This document shows positions 34,402-43,025 of a stretch of DNA of 64,000 nucleotides, in pieces (position 1 is the stretch's first letter; each line of letters starts with the position of its first letter). The notes beneath the pieces are model-generated. The model saw nothing but the letters and a program-made list of their open reading frames with translations, was not told the DNA's origin and made no database searches. This DNA comes from Saccharothrix sp. NRRL B-16348 (GTDB lineage Bacteria; Actinomycetota; Actinomycetes; Mycobacteriales; Pseudonocardiaceae). Location of the stretch: positions 1-64,000 of the forward strand of contig NZ_LGED01000136.1 of NCBI RefSeq assembly GCF_001280085.1, given 5' to 3'. Both the position numbers and the translations under genes were made by a program.

Positions 34402-34690
34402 GTGGCCTCGCTTCGCCGCCGGATCCGCCGTGTCCGGCGAAGCCCTCGCAGCACCATCACCCCGCACGACGGCACCGGGCTGGTCCTCGCCCGCGACGGC
34501 GGCGACTGGATCCTGCGACCGGCCGACGGGGAGCATCACCTCGCCGTCACCAAGCTGGACGGCCCCGACGGCTGCATGCCCGTCGCCGTGTGCCAGGCGA
34601 TGGACGAGGTATGGCGCGGGCTTCTGGGCCGCCGCCGACGACGACGTCGCGGGGCTGCTCGACCAGGCCGTGACCGAGCCACCGTTCTGA
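34402..34690 (+). pseudogene. Small protein gene with probable frameshift
   Basis: From GTG 34402 the frame is sensible (GLVLARDGGDWILRPADGEH, VAVCQAMDEVWRGLL), then becomes poly-Arg from about 34625. The next frame from that point reads AAADDDVAGLLDQAVTEPPF and stops at 34690, giving a natural protein of about 95 residues. A one-base shift near 34620-34630 explains both. No family was recognised. It begins 18 bases after the previous stop. Confidence 0.45.
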
Positions 34691-34872
34691 ACCACCCCGC
34701 CGCAATCGCCACCTCGCCGTGGTGGACGCCACCATACGCACGCCCACCCGCGCGGACGATCCTTCACGCCCAGCGCGGGCAACAGCGGCTCGACCGTTCA
34801 ACCTCCAGTGATAGCCGTCACGCGGAAGGCACGTGACGGTGCAGGCGCACGCACCCAGGTGCCCCCGGCCTT

Positions 34873-35075
34873 GGTGTGTCGATGGAACGCCCGGAGGTCA
34901 GCACGGCGCAAGGGGTTCGCGCACAAGTGCTTCGCGCCCGTCGATTCCGGTGAGACAAGCCCCTTCGGGGTCGCGCTGCGCGCGATCACACCGGAATCGA
35001 CGAGCTCTCTTCACTTGCGCACCCCTCCGGGCCCCTCGCGCCGTGCTGAGGCAGGCCGCGTTCCACCGACACACC
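34873..35075. repeat. Very long inverted repeat F (203 bases) with UUCG tip
   Basis: Successive stems: 18 bp with one mismatch (34873-34890 with 35058-35075), 12 bp perfect (34898-34909 with 35038-35049), shorter pairs around 34911-34929 with 35012-35026, then 13 bp perfect (34940-34952 with 34989-35001). A CCCC-TTCG-GGG hairpin lies at 34960-34970. It ends 18 bases before the start of the gene at 35094, so it would form the leader of that transcript. The gap 34691-35093 holds nothing else recognised. Confidence 0.85.
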
Positions 35076-35093
35076 AACCTCGGGAGGTTCCCG

Positions 35094-35264
35094 ATGAGCA
35101 CGCTGCTCGCCTCGATCGACCCTGGTCTCGTCGTCGAGTTGTTGAAGGACAACGGCGACGGGACGGGTCGGGCGCGTCTCGTCCAGGTCGCGGAATGGGA
35201 GGAGGCGGAACCCGGCACGGAAGTTGAGATCCTGCTGTCCGGGTTCGAAGAACTCCAGCAGTGA
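35094..35264 (+). CDS. Small acidic protein (DNGDG type), unknown
   Basis: ATG 35094 follows GGGAGG (35082-35087); 56 residues. It contains VVELLKDNGDGTGRARLVQV and then an acidic end (AEWEEAEPGTEVEIL). A relative with the same layout is encoded at 35884-36039. Its stop overlaps the GTG of the next frame (GTGA). It lies immediately after repeat F. No function is known. Confidence 0.55.
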   Translation: MSTLLASIDPGLVVELLKDNGDGTGRARLVQVAEWEEAEPGTEVEILLSGFEELQQ

Positions 35265-35647
35265 CGGACGACTGCGCGAAGCGGCCTCGGCAGGCGACCA
35301 CTGCACGTCCTGCCGGGGCCTCGCCGCTGAACCACCGGTCCGCAATGGAGCCGGTCGACTGCCCGGACTGCTCCGCGCTGCCGAATCACCGGCTGGAGCA
35401 ATCCCTTCAACCGGTACGGCGACACCGAGCAGTTCCAGGCGCTGATACACGGCGAGGTCCAGGACGCCACCGGCGACGACGACCAGTTCGGCTGGATGGA
35501 GGCCGCGGCGGAGCACTGCCCGAAGCGGTTCGCCCAGTGGATCGCCGCGTGGATCGCCGCGGAGTTCCGCGCGAAGCGGCTGCTCTCCGCCAGGTCTTCC
35601 GAGCCAAAGCCGCGAGCACGGTGCTGGGCACTCTGCTCGACGACTGA
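35261..35647 (+). pseudogene. Accessory protein gene broken by two frameshifts
   Basis: GTG 35261 overlaps the previous stop. The first part (MEPVDCPDCSALPNH) is in one frame. From about 35405 the second frame gives NRYGDTEQFQALIHGEVQDA and EHCPKRFAQWIAAWIAAEF. From about 35600 the first frame returns with QVFRAKAASTVLGTLLDD and the stop at 35647. Assembled, it is a natural helical protein of about 125 residues with one CxxC. Two compensating shifts in one short gene could be decay or sequence error. Confidence 0.5.
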
Positions 35648-35657
35648 ACGGTCCGTT

Positions 35658-35697
35658 CCCGTCGCAATCCCCGGTCGCGATGCGGCGCGGGCTTTTT
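35658..35697 (+). terminator. Hairpin followed by T-run
   Basis: An imperfect stem CCCGTCGCA with TGCGGCGCGGG (35658-35691) is followed by TTTTT at 35693-35697, just after the stop at 35647. It is one of the few T-runs in this GC-rich window. Confidence 0.45.
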
Positions 35698-35883
35698 GTT
35701 GCCAGACAACGGATCTCACCTGCCGGGCTGGCGAGTGGAGGACCTACGGGAGGAAGGGCGAGGGCTGCCGCGCTCCGGGCGGCGCGGCGCACCCTGGCCG
35801 ACTCGGTGTCCGGGTCAACCGCGCGGGGCTAGATGCTGCCGCCCTCCCTCGTCTCCGGCTAGGCGGCACCCAGCCGAGGCCGT

Positions 35884-36039
35884 GTGACCCGGCCCCCTGC
35901 GCCAGCCGGACGGGACGACAACGGCGACGGCGCCGCCCTGGTGCGCCTCATCGACGTCGGGGACTGGCACTGGGAAGGACCGAGTTCCGGTGACGAGCAC
36001 ACCGTCGAGCTCTCTCGGTGGCCCGGGCAGAAGTCCTGA
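35884..36039 (+). CDS. Small acidic protein (DNGDG type), second copy
   Basis: GTG 35884 opens a 51-residue frame with GRDDNGDGAALVRLIDVGDW and SSGDEHTVELSRWP. It shares the DNGDG...LV.l..V..W layout with the protein at 35094, so they appear related. No strong ribosome binding site precedes it. The stretch 35698-35883 holds nothing recognised. Confidence 0.4.
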   Translation: MTRPPAPAGRDDNGDGAALVRLIDVGDWHWEGPSSGDEHTVELSRWPGQKS

Positions 36040-36153
36040 CCACCCCAGCGTGTCAAGGACAGCCACGGCAAGCCGAGCCACAGCCAGGTGACTCGGCCCG
36101 CGCCAAGCCGATCGCAATCGAGACCACATCAACGAGCCAGAGAGGGAAAGCCG

Positions 36154-36696
36154 ATGCAGCCATCGCACACCTCAGCCGCGACCGCGCCGCCTCAGGCCGA
36201 AGTAGGTCGATGGGTGAACTACCACGGATCACTCGACGACCACTGGGGGCGCTACCGAATCGCCTCCGTCAGCGACGCCCCCGACGGTCTCCGTTACGAA
36301 CTCGTCGACGATCACGACTACATCGCCCTCAACCACGTGCGCCGCGAGTCCTTCACCCTCGTCCCAGACGGCCCGCCACACCACGTGCGCAACCTGCACG
36401 AGCGCCTCGCGGCCGTCCGGCGCGCGGCCCACCTCAAGTACGGCGGCGTGCTGCCCGACCTGCTGGTCAGCTCCCTGCGCAGGCTGCCCGACGTGGTCGC
36501 GGCGAACCGACCAGCTGAGGCGGAGCACTACCTGCTGTCGTTGGAAGCCACTGTCGGCTGCATCACCTCCGAGCAGTTCCAGCAGCGCGCCCAGGCGGTC
36601 GTCGTCACGGTCGGCGACAACTCGTGGACGCCCTGGCCACAGGGGCACGTGGCAACACCAACCCTCACCGACGAGGCCTCGGTCGGCGCCGGATGA
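36154..36696 (+). CDS. Hypothetical protein, unknown function
   Basis: ATG 36154 follows GAGGGA (36142-36147); 180 residues. It starts with a strand-rich segment (GRWVNYHGSLDDHWGRYRIA) and continues helical (NLHERLAAVRRAAHLKYGGV). The stop overlaps an ATG of the next small gene (ATGA). No family was recognised. It is typical of the small accessory genes of this block. Confidence 0.55.
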   Translation: MQPSHTSAATAPPQAEVGRWVNYHGSLDDHWGRYRIASVSDAPDGLRYELVDDHDYIALNHVRRESFTLVPDGPPHHVRNLHERLAAVRRAAHLKYGGVLPDLLVSSLRRLPDVVAANRPAEAEHYLLSLEATVGCITSEQFQQRAQAVVVTVGDNSWTPWPQGHVATPTLTDEASVGAG

Positions 36697-36886
36697 CCAC
36701 CTCCGATCGCCGCCACACCTGGAGCACCTCCTCGCAGGCCTCATACAAGGTCCCGACGGTACCCAGGCGCCCTACGACGGCAGAGCGGGGCACGAGCTGA
36801 CCGGCTTCTACGTCGGCGACGACGTCTACGCCCTGCTCGCCGAACAGGCCGGTGTGCGCGTCGAGCGCATCACCCAGCACGACTGA
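36693..36886 (+). pseudogene. Small accessory gene, start and body in different frames
   Basis: ATG 36693 overlaps the previous stop (ATGA). Its own frame soon ends in meaningless sequence, while the frame one base away reads LEHLLAGLIQGPDGTQAPYD, GFYVGDDVYALLAEQAGVRV and stops at 36886. A one-base shift just after the start is the simplest explanation. The product would be about 63 residues. Function is unknown. Confidence 0.45.
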
Positions 36887-36995
36887 CCACCGGCCTGGAC
36901 CTGCCGTCGTCCGGTTCCGCTCACGACCACCCGATCGCGGACGTCCCTCGACGCCCGCACCCCTCCGATCACATCCACCAGGGAGCACAATCATT

Positions 36996-38045
36996 ATGTC
37001 CGACTCGACGCCCGACCCGACCACGTCCGCCGACGCGCTGGACCAGAGCACCCCGGCCAAGCTGAGCGAACCCGGCGAGCTGATCGCCGCCTCTCCGCAC
37101 TTGATCGGCTACTACCCGAGTGACGCACTGCTGATCAACATCATCGTCGACGACCTGATCGAGCTGACGATGTGTGCCGAACTGCCCGACGACAGCCTCG
37201 CCGACAGCCTGGTCGACCAGATCGCCACAGTCGTGGCGCGCTACCCCGGTGCCGCGGTCATCGGTGTGGTCGTCGGCGGCGGCGAACCCAAAGGGCTCCT
37301 GCTGCCGCGCACCGCTCTCGTCACCCGGCTGCGACGCGTGATCGCCGAGCACGACACGTCGCTGCGCATGTTCTGGACTACAGCGGTCACCGCCGGAGCC
37401 CAGTGGCACGACTATGACGACCCGTTCCACACCGGCGTCCTCCCGGACCCGAAGACCTCCCTGCTCGCTGTGAAGGCTGCGGCGCAGGGTCTGCAGGTGT
37501 TCGACAGCCGAGACGACCGCCTCGCCGTGGTGCGCCCCGACCCTCAGGACGCTCTGACCCGTCGGGCGAACATGATCGATCTGCTGCCGGACCAGGACCG
37601 TTGGCGATCGGCGCGCGACTCCTACCTTCTGGTGATGAACCAGGTGAGGCGGACCGGCGAACGGTCGGAGGCCCTCTCCGACCAGGACGTCGCCGTCCTG
37701 GCCGTGGCCTTGTCCGACCCCATGGTGCGCGACGCGTGCATCGCCACCGCGGCGGGCGAACACGCCCACGCAGCCGAACAGCTGTGGACGGAACTCACCC
37801 GAGCGTGCCCGACCCCGGAGTGCGCGGAGCCGGCCGTGTTGTTGGCCCTGTCAGCGTACCTGCGCGGCGACGGCGGGCTCGTCGCCTTGGCGCTCGACCG
37901 TGCCGAGACCGCCGTCCCCGGCCACCGACTTGCCGCGCTGCTGGGCGCTGCCCTGGATAAGCAGATCCACCCGGACAGGCTCCGCCCCATCGTGGACCAC
38001 GCGGCCGAGACCGCCGAGCAGCTGGTTATGGCCAACTTCGTGTGA
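36996..38045 (+). CDS. DUF4192-family protein
   Basis: ATG 36996 follows GGGAG (36981-36985); 349 residues. The DUF4192 pattern is clear: ELIAASPHLIGYYPSDALL near the start, then VIGVVVGGGEPKG, FHTGVLPDPKTSLLAVKAAA and, later, TPECAEPAVLLALSAYLRGD followed by the ALDRAETAVPGHRLAALLGA end. This actinobacterial family is frequent on chromosomes and large plasmids and has no proven function. It sits between the small-gene block and the primase gene. Confidence 0.85.
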   Translation: MSDSTPDPTTSADALDQSTPAKLSEPGELIAASPHLIGYYPSDALLINIIVDDLIELTMCAELPDDSLADSLVDQIATVVARYPGAAVIGVVVGGGEPKGLLLPRTALVTRLRRVIAEHDTSLRMFWTTAVTAGAQWHDYDDPFHTGVLPDPKTSLLAVKAAAQGLQVFDSRDDRLAVVRPDPQDALTRRANMIDLLPDQDRWRSARDSYLLVMNQVRRTGERSEALSDQDVAVLAVALSDPMVRDACIATAAGEHAHAAEQLWTELTRACPTPECAEPAVLLALSAYLRGDGGLVALALDRAETAVPGHRLAALLGAALDKQIHPDRLRPIVDHAAETAEQLVMANFV

Positions 38046-38075
38046 CCTCGACCGGCCGCGTTCCCGCATCCGCGA

Positions 38076-38135
38076 CAGCGCGCCTGCGCAGCACGCGACA
38101 ACGCACCTGCCATCCGCTACTGCGCAGGCACGCTG
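38076..38135. repeat. Inverted repeat H, 15-bp imperfect stem
   Basis: CAGCG plus GCCTGCGCAG (38076-38080 and 38082-38091) pair with CTGCGCAGGC plus CGCTG (38120-38129 and 38131-38135), one opposed mismatch, loop 28 bases. It lies in the 333-base gap after the DUF4192 gene, where nothing else was recognised except the primase ribosome binding site. It may be a terminator. Confidence 0.6.
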
Positions 38136-38378
38136 CACCACCGGACCCACACCCTGGCCCCGCATCCGGCTGCCTCGCCCAGGGGTACGCCACCGTTGTC
38201 GCGGAACAGTTCGGGAACGGGACCGCGCTCCAGCGAGTCGAGCAGCCACGGACCACTCGGCCGAGATCCTTGGGGACGGCACAGCCGGCTGACCGCTGCC
38301 GCTGGTCATGCAGTTCATCCGCGGCGAGGCCCGCGACATCACTGGCACCCGACATCCAACAGGAAGGGCAGGACTGCC

Positions 38379-39299
38379 TTGAGCATCGTGAGCACAGTGC
38401 GATCTCCGAGAACTCATACAGGTTTCTCACCGCGACTGATGCGCGTCGCGCTCAACACCGTTCGCGACGGTCACCACGTGATCCCGCTGTGGCCGCGCAG
38501 CAAGATCCCCAAGGACAAGGGGTGGGAGTCCGCCGCCACTCGTGACCCCGAGCGGATACGCGACATCTGGAGATCGCTGCCCTACAACGTGGGCATCGCC
38601 TGTCGCCCCAGCAGCCTGTACGTGCTCGACCTGGACGACGCCCACGGACACGAACCACCGCCCGAGTGGGCAGGAGCCAAGCACGGCCGCGACGTCCTGG
38701 CGCGCTTGGCCGACGCCGCCGGCCAGCCCTACCCGGCTCACACCTTTACGGTCCGCACCCCGTCCGGCGGGCTGCACCTGTACTTCCGGGCACCCGCCGA
38801 ACCGGAGCTGCGCAACACGATCGGACGCCTCGGCTGGCGAGTCGATACCCGCGGTGCGGGCGGCTACATCGTGGCAGCCGGATCCGTCAGTACCACCGGC
38901 ATCTACAAGCCGATGAACCGCGCACCGATCACGGCACTGCCACCGTGGCTGATTCCCCTGCTGTTGCCGCCCGAACCACCGAAGCCGCTGCGCTCGACGA
39001 GCAGGAGACCACGTCACCCCGACGCCTACCTCGACGCCGTCGTCAACGGTGAAGCCGACAAGGTACGCACCGCCCCTCCCGGACAACGACACCACACCCT
39101 GCTGCGCGCGGCCGGCCGACTCGGTCGATGGGTAGGCGGCGGCGAACTCGACGAGCACGAAGCCCGCGCGGTACTGCACGCCGCCGCCGCTAAGCACGAC
39201 GGAGTCGAAGGCTGGAGCGTTCGGGAAGCCGAGACGACCATCAACGACGGACTCACCTGGGGCAGAGCCCGACCACGCAGCCTGGCCGATCTCCGCTGA
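38379..39299 (+). CDS. Prim-Pol (bifunctional DNA primase/polymerase domain) protein
   Basis: The start is taken as TTG 38379 behind GCAGGA; GTG 38388 is an alternative. It is 306 residues. It is a Prim-Pol domain: HHVIPLWPRSKIPKDKGWES, then NVGIACRPSSLYVLDLDDAH (catalytic Asp pair), TPSGGLHLYFRAPA (SGxH motif) and RGAGGYIVAAGSVS. A short helical C-terminal part follows but there is no helicase domain. Such stand-alone Prim-Pol proteins prime replication on plasmids and conjugative elements, here perhaps for second-strand synthesis after transfer. Confidence 0.88.
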   Translation: MSIVSTVRSPRTHTGFSPRLMRVALNTVRDGHHVIPLWPRSKIPKDKGWESAATRDPERIRDIWRSLPYNVGIACRPSSLYVLDLDDAHGHEPPPEWAGAKHGRDVLARLADAAGQPYPAHTFTVRTPSGGLHLYFRAPAEPELRNTIGRLGWRVDTRGAGGYIVAAGSVSTTGIYKPMNRAPITALPPWLIPLLLPPEPPKPLRSTSRRPRHPDAYLDAVVNGEADKVRTAPPGQRHHTLLRAAGRLGRWVGGGELDEHEARAVLHAAAAKHDGVEGWSVREAETTINDGLTWGRARPRSLADLR

Positions 39300-39376
39300 C
39301 CTGCCGATCACCTCTTGGCAGGTAAAGGACTTCTCTACGGTCTGCAACCCGACTTCGCGTCCGAGGAGGCGCACAC

Positions 39377-39514
39377 GCGGGTCGGGAGTGCCCCGCGGTT
39401 GCGGGGTGCCGCACCGTACAGGGTCAGTGGGTGGGGCCGGCACACAACGCCGCCCCACCCACTGACCCTGTTCCGGCGGACGCACCCCGCAACCGCGGGG
39501 CACTCCCGACCCGC
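39377..39514. repeat. Inverted repeat G: perfect 33-bp plus perfect 18-bp stems
   Basis: Bases 39377-39409 are exactly complementary to 39482-39514. Inside, 39419-39436 is exactly complementary to 39453-39470. The whole is a hairpin of 138 bases ending 16 bases before the gene at 39531. It is the most perfect of the long repeats in this window. Confidence 0.92.
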
Positions 39515-39530
39515 AAGAGGGTGCGACACG

Positions 39531-40019
39531 ATGAAGATTCGACCGTCCCGGCAAGACATCAGCACGGCGTTCGACCGGTGCCGGCACACGCTGCTGCGCT
39601 GGGCACACCGACCGGTGGGCATCCGCGTCTTCCACAACCTCAGCGACCGCGCGGTGCTGTCCGGCTATCTAGGGCAGCCGGTCGTCGAGGTCCTCGCCTA
39701 CCACGAGCCATCGGCGGCGCGCACGCGCGACGTGGACCTGGTCGAGTCGGCTTTCCAGCTGTGCAACGTCGGGGACGACCCCGAATTCGGTGAGCCAGAC
39801 CAGCGCGCCATCCGCTATCGCAGCCGAGGCAACCGGTCGCTGTCCATCGGCGACATCGTCGCGGTTGACGGCCGCTTCTACGCCTGCCAGCGCATCGGAT
39901 GGCGTCGCATCACGGCACCAGCGCAGGTACACGAACGCCGCCACGGCACCACGCCACTGGACCACAACCTGCGCCCCGCGCCGGGAACCGACCCGCGGTC
40001 ACCCGAAGCGCAACACTGA
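39531..40019 (+). CDS. Hypothetical protein downstream of repeat G
   Basis: ATG 39531 follows GAGGGTGCG; 162 residues. It is basic, with strands and aromatic residues (GYLGQPVVEVLAYHEPSA, RSLSIGDIVAVDGRFYACQR). The part GDIVAVDGRFYACQRIGWR resembles a small beta-barrel found in plasmid-encoded YodL/DUF-type proteins of actinobacteria, but no name can be given. Its leader is almost entirely repeat G. The 337-base gap that follows holds only a hairpin at 40255. Confidence 0.6.
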   Translation: MKIRPSRQDISTAFDRCRHTLLRWAHRPVGIRVFHNLSDRAVLSGYLGQPVVEVLAYHEPSAARTRDVDLVESAFQLCNVGDDPEFGEPDQRAIRYRSRGNRSLSIGDIVAVDGRFYACQRIGWRRITAPAQVHERRHGTTPLDHNLRPAPGTDPRSPEAQH

Positions 40020-40254
40020 CTCCACCACTCCGGCACTCCGCCCGCCTGCCGAGCACGGCTTGCACGGTCGGCCGCGTCGATGCCGCATGCCGGGACACAG
40101 TGCGTGCTGACGGCTTCCTCCTGCACCGGAGCAGGCGCTTCGCCGCGGCATGCCTACCGGACGCCGACGGGAGCAGTCGCCGATCCTGAACGACACGGCG
40201 GCAGCGGCAGTCCACCTACTTCGCAGACCACTTCCGGAGCAGCACCCCCCACCT

Positions 40255-40283
40255 CACGGGCCCCGGCTTCGGCCGGGGCCGTG
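40255..40283 (+). terminator. GC-rich hairpin with TTCG loop
   Basis: CACGGGCCCCGGC (40255-40267) pairs with GCCGGGGCCGTG (40272-40283), loop TTCG, with one bulge. It is 74 bases before the next gene and probably ends transcription from upstream. Confidence 0.6.
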
Positions 40284-40356
40284 GTGGTCACACGCCGCGT
40301 TCAGCCCCACCACGCCTACTCAACCACTCCTTCGCCTTTCGGAGTCACACACCGTC

Positions 40357-41409
40357 ATGCCTATCAACCCCGACACCGGAATCTGGGACAGCACCTACAG
40401 CCCACCCGCGCCCCACGACCTGCCCGCCGTGCGTCACTACCTGCGTGAGGTCTTCGCCCAACCGGAAGCGCTGGCCTTCCACACACAGATGGTCAAGGAA
40501 GGTCGCTTCTCGCTCGACCTGATCCGCTCGCCCCGTCCGGAACGGGCAGCGCAGCTCATCCTCGACGGTGAACGTGACCGGCTGGCCGAGGCCGCCCTCT
40601 ACTGGGTCTCCCCGGAGATGACCCAAGTCGCCACCGCAGCGGCCGTCACGCTGCCCGACGACCTGCGCATCGACGAGACCCACCAGCCGGCCGAGCACGG
40701 ATTCATCGTCTTCGCCGAACCCATCGGTTCCTACCTCGGCGACGTGCTCGGTGACCGGCGCGTCGACATCGCCGCCGCCTCATGGGGACCACTGGCGGGC
40801 AAGCCCGATGCCACCGGGGCGACCTTCTACAGCGTCCGCGACGACGACTACGTCCGCCACTCCCTGACCCGGATCTTCGGCCGACCACCCAAGCGCGCCG
40901 AACTCGACACCGCGATCCGAACCACACCGGAATGGCTGTGGGACAACGAGATCACCCTGCATCACGGCAGCACCATCGCCGACCTCGACGCTATCCAGGA
41001 GTTGAGCACGCTCTTGAACGGCGAGGCCGTCGTGCCGTGGCTGAAGGTGCTCTACGCCAGCTGGCTGCTGATGACCCAGCCGGGAATCAGCCAGACCGAG
41101 CAGGTCACGCCCAACCGGCGCCTCCAGCGCCGGGAGGCACGTGAAGGCATACGCACCTCCGAGGTCCGCATCGTGCACGTACACCGCCGACACCGGGACA
41201 AGCCGACCGGCAACCAGTCGTCCGACACCGGTGATCGCCGGTACACGGTGCGCTGGCTGGTCCGCGGCCACTGGCGCAACCAGCCCCACGGTCCCGACCG
41301 GTCCCTGCGCCGCCTCGTCTGGATCAACCCACAGATCAGAGGCCCTCAGGACAAGCCGCTCAAGACCGGACAGACCGTGAACGTGTGGGACCGACCCGCG
41401 AACCGGTGA
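40357..41409 (+). CDS. Hypothetical protein of actinobacterial mobile elements
   Basis: ATG 40357 follows GGAG; 350 residues. The N-terminal part is helical (LPAVRHYLREVFAQPEALAF), the middle mixed (FIVFAEPIGSYLGDVLGDRR), and the C-terminus has a conserved-looking box RRYTVRWLVRGHWRNQPHGP followed by RRLVWINPQIRGPQDKPLKT. That box is familiar from proteins of actinobacterial plasmids and phages, role unknown. The stop overlaps a GTG (GTGA) of the following broken gene. Confidence 0.65.
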   Translation: MPINPDTGIWDSTYSPPAPHDLPAVRHYLREVFAQPEALAFHTQMVKEGRFSLDLIRSPRPERAAQLILDGERDRLAEAALYWVSPEMTQVATAAAVTLPDDLRIDETHQPAEHGFIVFAEPIGSYLGDVLGDRRVDIAAASWGPLAGKPDATGATFYSVRDDDYVRHSLTRIFGRPPKRAELDTAIRTTPEWLWDNEITLHHGSTIADLDAIQELSTLLNGEAVVPWLKVLYASWLLMTQPGISQTEQVTPNRRLQRREAREGIRTSEVRIVHVHRRHRDKPTGNQSSDTGDRRYTVRWLVRGHWRNQPHGPDRSLRRLVWINPQIRGPQDKPLKTGQTVNVWDRPANR

Positions 41410-41740
41410 GACATCCCAAGCTCCACGACACCCTCCAGAAGCACAGCAGTATGCCCCGTTCCCACGTTCCGGCACGACAGCCCGCGGTGACGAAGTCGTC
41501 GTACTGCACAACCGGCCCGTCGACTTCCACGGCCTCGCTCGCGAGTACGTCCATCCGGACCGGCGGGTGGTACAGGTGCCCGACCGCATCTGGCCCGCCG
41601 AACGTCCCGAAGTCTGCACCGACGACTCGCCGACCGGCGCGTGGTTCGACCACCACGGCCGCCCAGTCGACTCCGACGCATCGGATCTCGCCGCAGGAGT
41701 CTTCCTGCTGTGTCCCGGCTGCGGCCTGGACAACACGTAG
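41406..41740 (+). pseudogene. Small accessory gene, start out of frame with body
   Basis: GTG 41406 overlaps the previous stop, but its frame is not natural. Another frame reads EAQQYAPFPRSGTTARGDEV, VVQVPDRIWPAERPEVCTDD and ends GVFLLCPGCGLDNT at 41740. It has no start codon of its own. A frameshift between 41406 and about 41440 would join them into a protein of about 110 residues with a C-terminal CPGC pair. Function is unknown. Confidence 0.4.
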
Positions 41741-41961
41741 GCGCCGCCCGCCAATACCGGATGCAACTGCCGCTCACACCCGACGTCGAAAGCGGCCCCG
41801 GCTCAACACGTCCGTCCGAGCCGGCGAACCACCTCACACGACAGCGCCTCGACTCCTGCGACAGCACAGGGCCAGTACCGGCCGACCGCACCCAGCTTCC
41901 ACCGGTGTGGCTGCCCCAGCGGACAGCCACACCGGATCACCCACCGAAGGGACCTCACGCC

Positions 41962-42552
41962 ATGGACAACTCCGTCACGGAGTTGACAGCAAGGATCCAG
42001 CAGCTGCTCGCCACCGCCTCTGGGTACGATCCAGCCGTCGAGCCGCCCAGCCCGAACGCGGCCACCTTCACCTCAGAGCCACTGCCGCGCTCCCGGCTCG
42101 GCATGTTCTGCCACGCCGACCAGCTGCACTTCCTCACCCTGCCCGGCAATCGAGACGAACTCGCCCAGCTGCCGATCGGACTGGTCGGCGACCCCTACGC
42201 CGACCGCATCCACGTCGTGCGCGGCATCGACTTCTGGATCGGCGACCGCAGCCTGCGCAACCAGCCACCCAACCCGGCCGCCACCATCCTGCTCAACGAC
42301 CTCCTCGACGACGTCGCCTTCGGTGCCTACGCCGCCGGAGACGGCGACCGCGCCTTCGTCCGCCGACTGCTCGCCGCGGACAGGCCGCGAATCGCCGGAC
42401 CGTGCCTGCTCCTGGGACGCGATGAGAGGACGGACACCACCACTGGACTACCAGAGGAATTCCTCGACTGGTTGCAGCGCAAAGCAACCCAGGCCGTGGC
42501 CGGTCTGGTCGACACGCTGGCCCCAGACGATGGAACACCTGCCGGCGAGTAG
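41962..42552 (+). CDS. Hypothetical protein, unknown function
   Basis: ATG 41962 follows GAAGGGA (41946-41952); 196 residues. Strand-rich middle (RLGMFCHADQLHFLTLPGNR, DRIHVVRGIDFWIGDRSLRN) and helical end. FWIGDRSLRNQPPNPAATIL is the most distinctive stretch; no family was recognised. It is the last gene before the 765-base non-coding region and is followed by a terminator. Confidence 0.6.
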   Translation: MDNSVTELTARIQQLLATASGYDPAVEPPSPNAATFTSEPLPRSRLGMFCHADQLHFLTLPGNRDELAQLPIGLVGDPYADRIHVVRGIDFWIGDRSLRNQPPNPAATILLNDLLDDVAFGAYAAGDGDRAFVRRLLAADRPRIAGPCLLLGRDERTDTTTGLPEEFLDWLQRKATQAVAGLVDTLAPDDGTPAGE

Positions 42553-42630
42553 CCCGCGGTGTTCCGCCCACCGCACTTGGAAGCCCCGGCCGAGAGGTGA
42601 CCGATCCGGGGAACCTCGGGACAGTGTCGA

Positions 42631-42660
42631 GGGCGTGCCTGGCAGAAGCCAGGCACGCCC
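42631..42660 (+). terminator. Perfect 12-bp hairpin terminator
   Basis: GGGCGTGCCTGG (42631-42642) pairs perfectly with CCAGGCACGCCC (42649-42660) around CAGAAG, 78 bases after the stop of the gene ending at 42552. Confidence 0.75.
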
Positions 42661-42730
42661 CGTGTCACCCGCGGAAGCCCGAAGGCTTACCACCGCCAGG
42701 CAGTGGCTCGACCAAGACCGCGGGGACAAC

Positions 42731-43025
42731 GCATCAGGACGACACAGGCTCCTAAGGGCCCTATCCTGATGCGCTACGCGGTTCAGTGTAGCGACCCAGT
42801 GGATCATCACCACAGCCCTGGCGCCTCAAGACACCATCACGCTCTCAAGGGCTCTGAACTGGCGTTTTGCCATATCCTCAGTTGCCTACGCGACCAAGTG
42901 AAAGCCGCCTCGGAACCGCGCGTCGCCATCGCCCCCCTCGTGCCTTGAGGCTGCCATGCCGCTCCGACCGCATCAAGGCACCCGAAAATAATTCTTCTCC
43001 GCAAGCTCCGAACAATTATTTTCGG
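42731..43025. repeat. Tandem array of four stem-loops incl. an A/T-rich one
   Basis: Stems: 42731-42739 with 42764-42772 (GCATCAGGA), 42772-42777 with 42788-42793 (CGCTAC), 42940-42948 with 42973-42981 (GTGCCTTGA), and directly adjoining 42982-42993 with 43014-43025 (CCGAAAATAATT). The last is a strikingly A/T-rich stem in GC-rich DNA. They occupy the only long non-coding region (42553-43317) of the block. Possible roles are a replication origin, a recombination site or a structured leader for the gene at 43318. No iterons were seen. Confidence 0.6.

Noticed and set aside
39377..39514. CRISPR or transposon end as explanation of long inverted repeats
   Set aside because: There are no regularly spaced direct repeats, no transposase between the arms and no target duplication; the arms are joined by short loops.
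42731..42793. tRNA-like fold in the non-coding region
   Set aside because: Stem lengths, loop sizes and absence of a T-loop consensus do not fit a tRNA.
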